From Deferribacteres bacterium (GTDB lineage Bacteria; Nitrospirota; Thermodesulfovibrionia; UBA6902): DNA of 8,674 nucleotides. Below are positions 1 to 6,003 of this stretch, piece after piece; the first letter of the stretch is position 1; the number at the start of each line of letters is the position of its first letter. The stretch lies in contig JAUVPO010000067.1 of the NCBI GenBank assembly GCA_030598625.1, forward strand, positions 1 to 8,674, read 5' to 3'. Under the pieces are notes generated by a model that saw only the letters and a list, made by a program, of their open reading frames with translations, searched no databases and was not told where the DNA came from. A program made the position numbers and the translations under genes.

Positions 1-1257
1 GGCTGGCTGGCCAGGGCTTCCGGTGTCCCCTGCTATAATTTGGACCTCTTTATGATGTCCCCTGAACAGGCGGTTGAATCATTTATGGCGCATTCATCTG
101 GTTCGCACATAGCGGTAATTGAGGGCAACAGGGGGCTCTATGACGGGATGGACCATAAGGGAACGTACAGCACTGCCGAGCTTGCGAAGCTGTTAAATGC
201 ACCGGTGGTGATAATCATAGATTGCACCAAAACAACAAATACTATAGCAGCCATGGTGTTGGGATGCCAAAAGATGGACCCTGGGGTCGAAATCGGGGGT
301 GTGGTGCTTAACCGGGTGGCAACGAACAGGCAGGAATCCGTAATCCGGAAGTCGATAAATGAAAAATGCAATCTTCCGGTGCTGGGCGCCATCCCGAGAC
401 TGAAAGACGATCCCTTTCCAGAGAGGCACATGGGACTGACGCCATTTCAGGAGCACCAGGGGATAGATGAATCGCTTGCGGCTGTCGAGGAAATAGGGGC
501 AAGATATCTTGACATGGATCAAATATTAAGAGTTGCCGCGAGTGCGGGAACTATAAAAGCGGTCGAGAGTAAACAGTTGTCGGTTGACAATACTAACCGG
601 CTTCGGTCCGCGGTCCACGGTCCACGGATTGGCGTCATACGGGACGCCGCCTTCCAGTTCTATTATCAGGAGAATTTTGAGGAGCTTGAGAAGAGGGGGG
701 CAAGGCTTATAGAAGTAAGCCCGCTGAAGGAAGACAAACTGCCGGATATCGATGCGTTATATATCGGAGGAGGTTTCCCTGAAACACACGCGATAGCCCT
801 GGCTGAAAATATCAGCTTCAGGGATTCGCTTTATAATGCAATCCAGGACAGTCTACCCGTGTATGCCGAGTGTGGAGGATTAATGTATCTGGGGAAAAGT
901 TTGCGTCTGGATGAAAGGACATATCCTATGGTAGGGGCGCTTCCGATAACTTTCGGCTTGCAAAAAAAGCCGCTTGCCCATGGATACACAATTGTGGAAG
1001 TTGAGGAGGCAAATCCGTATTTTTCACAGGGGAGTATCTTTAAGGGCCATGAATTTCATTACTCCAGGGTCCTTGAAATCGAAAAGAATAACACGAATAT
1101 GGCCTTTAACGTTAAAAGGGGCAAGGGGATAGTTGATAATAAGGACGGCATATGCTATAAAAATGTCTTCGCGTCATATACACACCTTCATGCCATTGGA
1201 TCGCCTGAGTGGGCTGATGGCATGGTGAGATGCGCGTTAGAGCATAAAAAGGTATAA
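1..1257 (+). CDS. dsrN: DsrN, siroheme/cobyrinate a,c-diamide synthase-like amidase (5' truncated)
   Basis: The frame is open from base 1 with no start in context; the TTG at 40 lies inside the conserved core, so the gene begins upstream. 418 residues are visible; CbiA/CobB proteins are usually about 450-460, so roughly 40-50 residues including the P-loop are missing. Visible parts: the CbiA ATPase-like domain with the EGNRGLYDG motif (about visible residues 41-49) and the STAELAKLL stretch, then a linker, then a class I glutamine amidotransferase domain from about visible residue 209. That domain carries the catalytic Cys in YAECGGLMYL (codon 871-873) and a YTHLH motif near the C-terminus supplying the catalytic His. 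The family uses glutamine and ATP to amidate tetrapyrrole carboxylates in the cytoplasm. EGNRGLYDG in place of the more usual EGxMGLxDG, together with dsrC and dsrMKJOP downstream, favours DsrN (siroheme amidation for DsrAB) over a cobalamin-pathway CbiA. That choice is inference from context. Confidence 0.85.
   Translation, partial: GWLARASGVPCYNLDLFMMSPEQAVESFMAHSSGSHIAVIEGNRGLYDGMDHKGTYSTAELAKLLNAPVVIIIDCTKTTNTIAAMVLGCQKMDPGVEIGGVVLNRVATNRQESVIRKSINEKCNLPVLGAIPRLKDDPFPERHMGLTPFQEHQGIDESLAAVEEIGARYLDMDQILRVAASAGTIKAVESKQLSVDNTNRLRSAVHGPRIGVIRDAAFQFYYQENFEELEKRGARLIEVSPLKEDKLPDIDALYIGGGFPETHAIALAENISFRDSLYNAIQDSLPVYAECGGLMYLGKSLRLDERTYPMVGALPITFGLQKKPLAHGYTIVEVEEANPYFSQGSIFKGHEFHYSRVLEIEKNNTNMAFNVKRGKGIVDNKDGICYKNVFASYTHLHAIGSPEWADGMVRCALEHKKV
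604..627 (+). repeat. Tandem heptamer CGGTCCR, 3.4 copies, inside dsrN
   Basis: Three head-to-tail heptamers (cggtccg at 604-610, cggtcca at 611-617 and 618-624) are followed by cgg at 625-627. Because 7 is not a multiple of 3, successive copies are read in different frames, giving R-S-A-V-H-G-P-R. The repeat falls at the linker between the ATPase-like and amidotransferase domains, just before the first amidotransferase strand, so it is tolerated without breaking the frame. It resembles short tandem heptamer repeats known from various bacterial genomes; whether it recurs in this genome cannot be seen here. Confidence 0.7.
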
Positions 1258-1284
1258 TTGTTATAAGTCAAAACTTATTATATT

Positions 1285-1632
1285 ATGGCAAGAGTAAACC
1301 CTTTACAATGTCCGTTTTGTGATAATTATCTGAGAGCGCCGCTTGATATCGATTTCGGGAAAATTGAGCTGACCGGGGGGATATGCGCCTGCAGCGCCGT
1401 ATATGTGCTTGACCGTACCGGACATAATCTCGGCGCTATATTTATGGATGCATTGACATTTGCGTGTAAGGGTGAAATAGATAAAGCGTTATCACTAAAT
1501 CCCGAAGACTATGAATCTGTGGATTATAATTATGATCCACATTCTAATTCGCTCTGTAGAACAGGTAAATCGTGCAAACTTGTTTTTGTCAGGCTGAAAA
1601 AACCATTAACCGGAAAAAACAATAAAAATTAA
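1285..1632 (+). CDS. Small cysteine-rich protein of unknown function, zinc-ribbon-like N-terminus
   Basis: I do not recognise a named family. The 115-residue protein starts with PLQCPFC (Cys9, Cys12) followed by GGICAC (Cys34, Cys36), a Cys-x2-Cys / Cys-x-Cys spacing that could bind zinc or another metal. It then has AVYVLDRTGHNLG, a helical stretch, and a basic tail with KLVFVRLKK. Cys61, Cys91 and Cys97 are also present. There is no signal peptide or membrane segment, so it is probably cytoplasmic. It begins 27 bp after dsrN and is likely co-transcribed with it. There is no clear Shine-Dalgarno sequence before the ATG; instead an AT-rich inverted repeat (ATAAGT 1263-1268 / ACTTAT 1273-1278) sits directly upstream. 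The upstream TTG at 1258 is not usable because an in-frame stop follows at 1264. Position between dsrN and dsrC suggests a link to Dsr maturation, but this is only inference. Confidence 0.75.
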   Translation: MARVNPLQCPFCDNYLRAPLDIDFGKIELTGGICACSAVYVLDRTGHNLGAIFMDALTFACKGEIDKALSLNPEDYESVDYNYDPHSNSLCRTGKSCKLVFVRLKKPLTGKNNKN

Positions 1633-1694
1633 GGGGGGATTAAGGATTGCAAGGATTTATTAACTAACATAAATGGGATATAAGATTTTTTTAT

Positions 1695-1724
1695 TTGACC
1701 GGGAAGGGATAATTGTATTATATT
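1695..1724 (+). promoter_or_regulatory. Candidate sigma70 promoter for dsrC
   Basis: TTGACC at 1695-1700 matches the -35 consensus at five of six positions. The AT-rich run at 1716-1724 offers TATTAT (15-bp spacing), TTATAT (17 bp) or TATATT (18 bp) as the -10. It lies in the 200-bp gap before dsrC and would give a leader of about 100 nt. Nothing else gene-like is seen in 1633-1833. This is a consensus match by eye, not evidence of activity. Confidence 0.4.
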
Positions 1725-1833
1725 CCATAATCTATCTTTGGGTCTATAACTATCAAGATAAAAATGTTCTAGAATTAACTTCCGAGAGGAAAAGGCGATA
1801 TCAAAAAGTTTATTTTAAGAAAGGAGTAACATA

Positions 1834-2169
1834 ATGCCAAGTTTAGAATTTGAAGGAAAAAGCTATGAAGTCGATGAAGAAGGTTATCTTATGGACTGGT
1901 CAGTATGGAATCAAGGCATGGCCTCAATAATGGCAAAAGAAGACGGCCTTGAGCTGGGGGAGGAACACTGGGATGTCATCAAGTTCCTTCGCGAATATTT
2001 CGAAAAATACCAGATAGCCCCGATGATCAAGATCCTTACCAAAGAGCTTAAAAAGAAATACGGTAAGGAAAAGGGCAGCACAAAATATCTTTACGAGCTC
2101 TATCCGGCAGGTCCCGCAAAGCAGGCCTGCAGATATGCCGGACTCCCGAAACCAACCGGCTGCGTATAA
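1834..2169 (+). CDS. dsrC: DsrC, sulfur-carrier substrate protein of dissimilatory sulfite reductase
   Basis: The 111-residue protein is typical in length and sequence for the DsrC/TusE family. The C-terminal arm (PAGPAKQAC, then GLPKPTGCV) carries the only two cysteines, Cys99 and the penultimate Cys110, in a Cys-x10-Cys arrangement. Both are required for the redox-cycling DsrC, which leaves DsrAB with a trisulfide between these cysteines that the membrane complex DsrMKJOP is thought to reduce. TusE-type paralogs keep only the penultimate Cys, so this is a true DsrC. It is a soluble cytoplasmic protein. The ATG has an excellent ribosome binding site, AAGGAG at 1821-1826, with 7-nt spacing. 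A candidate promoter upstream and a hairpin immediately downstream suggest expression as a separate abundant transcript, consistent with the high DsrC levels known in sulfur-metabolising prokaryotes. Confidence 0.96.
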   Translation: MPSLEFEGKSYEVDEEGYLMDWSVWNQGMASIMAKEDGLELGEEHWDVIKFLREYFEKYQIAPMIKILTKELKKKYGKEKGSTKYLYELYPAGPAKQACRYAGLPKPTGCV

Positions 2170-2202
2170 TCGCATATAGAAAGATAAGTTTAACAGTAAA
2201 TA

Positions 2203-2245
2203 AAGGGTTGCTACCTCCTGCATATATGGAAGTGTAGCAACCCTT
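2203..2245 (+). terminator. Stem-loop after dsrC (terminator/attenuator or mRNA 3'-stabiliser)
   Basis: A perfect 12-bp stem pairs 2203-2214 (AAGGGTTGCTAC) with 2234-2245 (GTAGCAACCCTT), with a 19-nt loop. It starts about 33 nt after the dsrC stop. The following sequence (AATTTAAAAC) lacks a real T run, so factor-independent termination would be weak. Partial termination or protection of the dsrC mRNA end, with read-through to the downstream gene, is more likely. Confidence 0.65.
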
Positions 2246-2281
2246 AATTTAAAACATAATAAGTCGCTTTCTAGAATATCA

Positions 2282-2779
2282 ATGAAAATCGAACACATTT
2301 TATTAGAAAAAAAGCAGGTAATAATAAAAAAGTGGTTTGATTTAATCCTTGAAACATATCCCGCAGAAACCGCAAAATTCATGAAAGCACAAAGGAACAG
2401 GTTTGGTAATCCTGTGGGGCATGCAATATCCGAGGGAATAGAGGGTCTTTTCGATGAATTACTTCAGGGGATGGACCATGATAAGATTGCTCTGTTTCTC
2501 GATAATATCATCAGAGTAAGGGCGCTTCAGGATTTTACTCCTTCGAAGGCCCTTGGTTTCATCTTCATTCTGAAGAAAGTAATCAGAGAAGAGCTGGCGA
2601 AAAAAATTCGTGATAATAAGTTATTTGAAGAGCTGATGGCTTTCGAATCCAGAGTAGATGATCTTGCCCAAATATCCTTTGACATTTATATGAAATGCAG
2701 GGAGAAACTTTACAAACTAAAGGCAAGTGAAGCAAAGAAATTGACCAGCATAATCATGCAGCGGGCGAATATTATATAG
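2282..2779 (+). CDS. RsbRD N-terminal-domain-like protein of the dsr locus
   Basis: The 165-residue, mostly alpha-helical soluble protein has the hallmarks of the RsbRD_N (RsbT co-antagonist N-terminal) domain: an N-terminal helix with IIKKWFDLI, then RFGNPVGHAI (about 40-49), the strongly conserved-looking RVRALQDFTPSKAL (78-91), and a C-terminal helix around DIYMKCREKLY. In stressosome proteins this domain is a globin-like sensor fold fused to a STAS domain; no STAS domain follows here, so it stands alone. It sits between dsrC and dsrM, the position of dsrT in green sulfur bacterial dsr clusters, so it may be the DsrT equivalent; I am not sure enough to assign the symbol. There are no heme or metal motifs. 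No good Shine-Dalgarno precedes the ATG. It follows the dsrC hairpin by 36 bp and may be expressed by read-through. Confidence 0.8.
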   Translation: MKIEHILLEKKQVIIKKWFDLILETYPAETAKFMKAQRNRFGNPVGHAISEGIEGLFDELLQGMDHDKIALFLDNIIRVRALQDFTPSKALGFIFILKKVIREELAKKIRDNKLFEELMAFESRVDDLAQISFDIYMKCREKLYKLKASEAKKLTSIIMQRANII

Positions 2780-2870
2780 TTCCCTAAGTCGGAAGAAGAA
2801 GGTGCTGCCGGTTTATGAGCAGGACATTTCTTGCTGAATTGTCAGTGTTAAAAAAGACAACTGCTTAGGC

Positions 2871-2949
2871 AGGTACAAAGGCACAAAGTGGAAAAAAAGA
2901 TGAAAAAATTTCCTTGTTTATTGCTTTCAACCTTCGTGCCTATGTGCCT
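2871..2949 (+). repeat. Imperfect inverted repeat of AGGCACAA-like octamers in the gap before dsrM
   Basis: Left arm 2871-2888 (AGGTACAAAGGCACAAAG) and right arm 2932-2949 pair over 18 positions with 15 Watson-Crick pairs, one G-T wobble and two mismatches, around an AT-rich 43-nt interior. Each arm is itself about two copies of an AGGYACAA-type octamer. The element occupies the middle of the 224-bp gap 2780-3003, the largest gap near dsrM. It looks like a dispersed palindromic repeat rather than a terminator, since no T run follows. I see no convincing promoter or gene in the rest of this gap. Confidence 0.55.
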
Positions 2950-2996
2950 TAGCAATTAAATAATAAGAACAAATGCAGTTATAAAAAATAAGAGAA

Positions 2997-3002
2997 AGGG
3001 GG
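2997..3002 (+). promoter_or_regulatory. Ribosome binding site that sets the dsrM start at 3010
   Basis: AGGGGG ends one base before the ATG at 3004 but 7 bases before the in-frame ATG at 3010. Normal spacing therefore favours 3010. A third in-frame ATG at 3016 would be 13 bases away. Confidence 0.65.
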
Positions 3003-3009
3003 TATGTAT

Positions 3010-3996
3010 ATGGGAATGCTCTTTTCATTAGTTGCGGTCATTGCACTCGCAGCCATTGCCTTCATAGGAGTAAAGCTCGGGTTGCTCGGTCTTTTCGGAA
3101 TTATTCTCCCCTATCTGGCGATTATAGTATTTCTCGCCGGTTTTATAATGAAAGTGGTCAAATGGGGGAAATCTCCTGTTCCATTTCACATTCCTACAAC
3201 ATGCGGTCAGCAGAAATCACTTCCGTGGATCAAGCAGAATAAACTCGATAATCCTTCAAGCACTCTGGGGGTCATCGGGAGAATGGCGCTTGAAATCCTG
3301 CTGTTCCGTTCACTTTTCAGGAATCTCAAGACGGACATGAAGGACGGCAAAGTAATCTACGGTTCCAATAAGTGGCTGTGGCTCGGGAGTCTTGCCTTTC
3401 ATCTTTCATTCTTTGTTGTCCTTGTAAGACACCTCAGGTTTTTTACTGAGCCGGTGCCTGGCTGGGTCAATATGATCGACGCGGTTGACGGCTTTATGCA
3501 GATGGGTGTTCCTCATCTCTTGATGACCGGCGTAGTGCTTTTGGCTGCAGGAGGCTATCTTTTCCTAAGAAGGGTTTTTAATCAGCAGGTGAGATATATC
3601 TCTCTGGCTGCCGATTATTTCCCCCTGTTTCTGATTATCGGCGTAGCCCTGTCGGGAATTCTTATGAGATACTTTATCAAAGTGGATATTGTAAAGGTAA
3701 AGGAATTGACAATGGGACTGGCCACTTTAAATGTCTCTGTCCCGGAGGGGATCGGTGTCATCTTTTTTATCCATCTGTTCCTCATAAGCGTACTCTTTGC
3801 CTACTTCCCGTTCAGTAAACTGATGCACCTTGGAGGAATCTTCCTAAGTCCTACCAGAAATCTTGTTAACAACAGCCGTGAAGTCAGACACGTTAACCCG
3901 TGGAATCCCGAGGTACATGTTCATACATATGAGGAATATGAAGATGAATTCAGGGAATTAATGAAAGAAGAAGGAATACCTGTAGAAAAGGAGTAA
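3010..3996 (+). CDS. dsrM: DsrM, heme b membrane subunit of the DsrMKJOP complex
   Basis: The 328-residue protein (330 if the ATG at 3004 is used) is a NarI-type cytochrome b membrane protein. It has about six hydrophobic segments: two near the N-terminus (about residues 3-22 and 28-48), then around 123-140, 166-185, 203-220 and 248-266. The stretch IPTTCGQQKSLPWIK (about 61-75) follows the N-terminal pair. Candidate heme b ligands are the histidines in AFHLSFF, VRHLRFF, VPHLLM and FFIHLFL. The segment FPFSKLMHLGGIFLSPTRN and an acidic C-terminal tail (HTYEEYEDEF) are typical of DsrM. In the complex it exchanges electrons with menaquinone and passes them to or from cytoplasmic DsrK. It is the first gene of the tight operon; only 4 bp separate its stop from dsrK. 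Confidence 0.95.
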   Translation: MGMLFSLVAVIALAAIAFIGVKLGLLGLFGIILPYLAIIVFLAGFIMKVVKWGKSPVPFHIPTTCGQQKSLPWIKQNKLDNPSSTLGVIGRMALEILLFRSLFRNLKTDMKDGKVIYGSNKWLWLGSLAFHLSFFVVLVRHLRFFTEPVPGWVNMIDAVDGFMQMGVPHLLMTGVVLLAAGGYLFLRRVFNQQVRYISLAADYFPLFLIIGVALSGILMRYFIKVDIVKVKELTMGLATLNVSVPEGIGVIFFIHLFLISVLFAYFPFSKLMHLGGIFLSPTRNLVNNSREVRHVNPWNPEVHVHTYEEYEDEFRELMKEEGIPVEKE

Positions 3997-4000
3997 ATAA

Positions 4001-5620
4001 ATGGCAAATAAACCGAAACCAGATGAACTGTTGTCAAATATAAATTATAAACCACCCCGGACACAATGGACGGATACCCCTGTTGAGTTTAAGAAGGGAT
4101 ATTATTGTTATGCTGGAAGGCCAAATAACCTTGAATATATCAGCCTTCCGCACGGCAGGAAATGGTCTTCAACCGATGATGACTGGCAACTTGTTGATAA
4201 CTGGAAGGAGATATTCCTGGAGGGGATGGAAAATCTGCTCAAGAAGTTCCGCTCTTTTCGACTCTTTATGGATATTTGTGTAAGATGCGGCGCTTGTGCT
4301 GATAAGTGTCACTTCTTTATCGGTACCGGAGACCCGAAGAATATGCCTGTGTTAAGGGCAGAGCTTTTAAGATCGATTTACAGAAGGTATTTCACAATAT
4401 CAGGCAAGCTGGGCAAGATTGCGGGAGCAAGAGACCTGACGGAAGATGTGTTTAAGGAGTTGTGGTACTATTCTTACCAGTGCACTGAATGCCGCCGCTG
4501 TTCGGTCTTCTGCCCTTATGGTATTGATACAGCGGAAATCACGATGATGGCCAGGGAGCTTATAAACCTGCTGGGCTGCTGCACAGACTGGATTTCCGGC
4601 CCCCTGGCAAATTGTTACAGGACGGGCAATCACCTCGGTCTGCAACCGCATACCATTAAAAGTAACTTTGAATATATGGTAGATGATCTTGAGGAATTTA
4701 CAGGCGTCAGGGTGGAGCCGACCTTCAACAGGAAAGGCGCCGAGTTACTTTTTGTTACACCTTCCGCTGATTTTTTTGCCGAGCCAGGAATGTTTACATG
4801 CATGGGTTATCTCCTGCTCTTTCACAAGCTCGGTCTTGACTACACCTGGAGTACATATGCCTCTGAAGGCGGGAACTTCGGTTTATTTACCTCAAATGAG
4901 ATGATGAAGAGGATCAATTCAAAGATATATGCCGAAGCCAAGAGGTTAGGCGTAAAGTGGATCCTCGGCGGAGAATGCGGGCATATGTGGAGGGTATTAC
5001 ATCAGTATATGGATACCATGAACGGTCCTGCGGATTTTCTTGAGGAGCCGGTTTCACCGATAACCGGAACGAAGTTCGAGAACGCCAAGTCAACAAAGAT
5101 GGTCCACATCACGGAGTTCACTGCCGACCTGATAAAGAACGGTAAACTCAAATTTGACAAGAGCAGAAATGATCACATTATTCCTACATTCCACGACTCC
5201 TGCAACACGTCAAGGGGTATGGGACTTTTTGAGGAGCCCCGGTACGTCATTAATAGTGTATGTAACCAGTTCCATGAGATGCCGGAAAACACCATCAGGG
5301 AGCAGACCTTCTGCTGCGGAAGCGGGTCCGGATTAAATGCCGGTGAGATTGAAGAGTTGAGGCTGCTGGGAGGTCTCCCGAGGGCAAACGCCGTGAAGTA
5401 TGTTAAAGAGAAAAATGGAGTAAACATGCTTTCCTGTATATGCGCTATTGACAGGGCGGTGCTTCCGCCGCTTGTGGATTACTGGGTCGGAGATGTAGAT
5501 GTCTGCGGGGTCCATGAACTGGTGGGTAATGCCCTGATAATGGAGGAAGGCGAAAAGAGAGAAATCGACTTGCGTGGGGAACCACTTCCAGGGATGGAGG
5601 AGAAGGAGGAGGAAGACTAA
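4001..5620 (+). CDS. dsrK: DsrK, HdrD-like iron-sulfur subunit of the DsrMKJOP complex
   Basis: The 539-residue cytoplasmic protein is membrane-attached through DsrM and is the proposed site of DsrC trisulfide reduction. Two classical [4Fe-4S] motifs are intact: Cys93, 96, 99, 103 (ICVRCGACADKC) and Cys161, 164, 167, 171 (CTECRRCSVFCP). The C-terminal half is an HdrD-type cysteine-rich (CCG) region: Cys326 in GGECGHMW, Cys401 in FHDSCNTSRG, Cys438-Cys439 in FCCGSGSGLN, and Cys479/Cys481 in LSCICAIDRA. This set resembles the noncubane cluster site of heterodisulfide reductase, except that the final CxxC reads Cys481-Ala-Ile-Asp484. The C-terminus is a short acidic tail. The ribosome binding site AAGGAG (3988-3993) overlaps the dsrM stop with 7-nt spacing. 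The stop overlaps the dsrJ start by one base. Confidence 0.96.
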   Translation: MANKPKPDELLSNINYKPPRTQWTDTPVEFKKGYYCYAGRPNNLEYISLPHGRKWSSTDDDWQLVDNWKEIFLEGMENLLKKFRSFRLFMDICVRCGACADKCHFFIGTGDPKNMPVLRAELLRSIYRRYFTISGKLGKIAGARDLTEDVFKELWYYSYQCTECRRCSVFCPYGIDTAEITMMARELINLLGCCTDWISGPLANCYRTGNHLGLQPHTIKSNFEYMVDDLEEFTGVRVEPTFNRKGAELLFVTPSADFFAEPGMFTCMGYLLLFHKLGLDYTWSTYASEGGNFGLFTSNEMMKRINSKIYAEAKRLGVKWILGGECGHMWRVLHQYMDTMNGPADFLEEPVSPITGTKFENAKSTKMVHITEFTADLIKNGKLKFDKSRNDHIIPTFHDSCNTSRGMGLFEEPRYVINSVCNQFHEMPENTIREQTFCCGSGSGLNAGEIEELRLLGGLPRANAVKYVKEKNGVNMLSCICAIDRAVLPPLVDYWVGDVDVCGVHELVGNALIMEEGEKREIDLRGEPLPGMEEKEEED

Positions 5621-6003
5621 TGTACAACGGTGGCAAAATAATTACTGGACTGATAATCTTTGTCGCCCTCGCGACATTCCCGTTCTATGCGAATTTCGGA
5701 AAGACTGTAGAACTGCCCAGCGAGCTCGAAGCCGAACCTGATGAAATGCATCTGGGGAATATCCCGTTAGTCAACATGAGGTCGGAACACATGAAGCTCC
5801 TGGATCAATGGAGGGACGAGGTCGTCAGGGGTGGTAAACGATTTATAGAGTATGATGGAGATGAATATGAAAAGAGTCTTCAAAACGGATGCCTGGGCTG
5901 TCATGAAAAGCAGGAGTTTTGCACTAAATGCCATACTTATGCAGGTGTCAAGCCGTACTGTTGGAGTTGCCATTTTGCGGAAGGAGAGGAGGGCCTGTTA
6001 TGA
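5620..6003 (+). CDS. dsrJ: DsrJ, periplasmic triheme cytochrome c of the DsrMKJOP complex
   Basis: The 127-residue protein has an N-terminal hydrophobic segment (about 6-24) that acts as an uncleaved anchor or signal, followed by a periplasmic domain. Three CxxCH heme c motifs are present: Cys91-Cys94-His95 (CLGCH), Cys101-Cys104-His105 (CTKCH) and Cys114-Cys117-His118 (CWSCH). The MRSEHMKLLDQWRDEVVR block (53-70) is characteristic of DsrJ and offers His57 and Met58 as distal ligand candidates. There is no cysteine outside the heme motifs; the position expected to hold the His/Cys heme ligand (near residue 46) reads MHLGNIPL. The start ATG overlaps the dsrK stop (TAATG), with a purine-rich GGAGGAGGAAG tract upstream. 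The 3' end overlaps dsrO by 4 nt. Confidence 0.95.
   Translation: MYNGGKIITGLIIFVALATFPFYANFGKTVELPSELEAEPDEMHLGNIPLVNMRSEHMKLLDQWRDEVVRGGKRFIEYDGDEYEKSLQNGCLGCHEKQEFCTKCHTYAGVKPYCWSCHFAEGEEGLL

Noticed and set aside
40..42. TTG as the start of the first gene
   Set aside because: The frame is open to base 1 and the upstream codons (G-V-P-C-Y-N before L-D-L-F) continue the conserved CbiA-like sequence, so the true start is outside the window.
1924..2382. 152-codon open frame on the minus strand across dsrC and the following gene
   Set aside because: It is antisense to the unmistakable dsrC and to the hairpin, has no ribosome binding site and shows no recognisable domain.
2839..2860. TTGTC/GACAA inverted repeat as an operator or promoter for dsrM
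   Set aside because: The arms are only five bases with a 12-nt spacer and no acceptable -10 follows; this is expected by chance in AT-rich DNA.
2815..2868. 17-codon open frame (MSRTFLAEL...) in the gap before dsrM
   Set aside because: It has no properly spaced ribosome binding site, no similarity I recognise, and runs up to the repeat element.
5928..5999. Longer dsrO starting at the ATG at 5928
   Set aside because: The added 24 residues come from out-of-frame dsrJ heme-motif codons and would bury the Tat signal; the ATG at 6000 has the ribosome binding site and the stop-start overlap.
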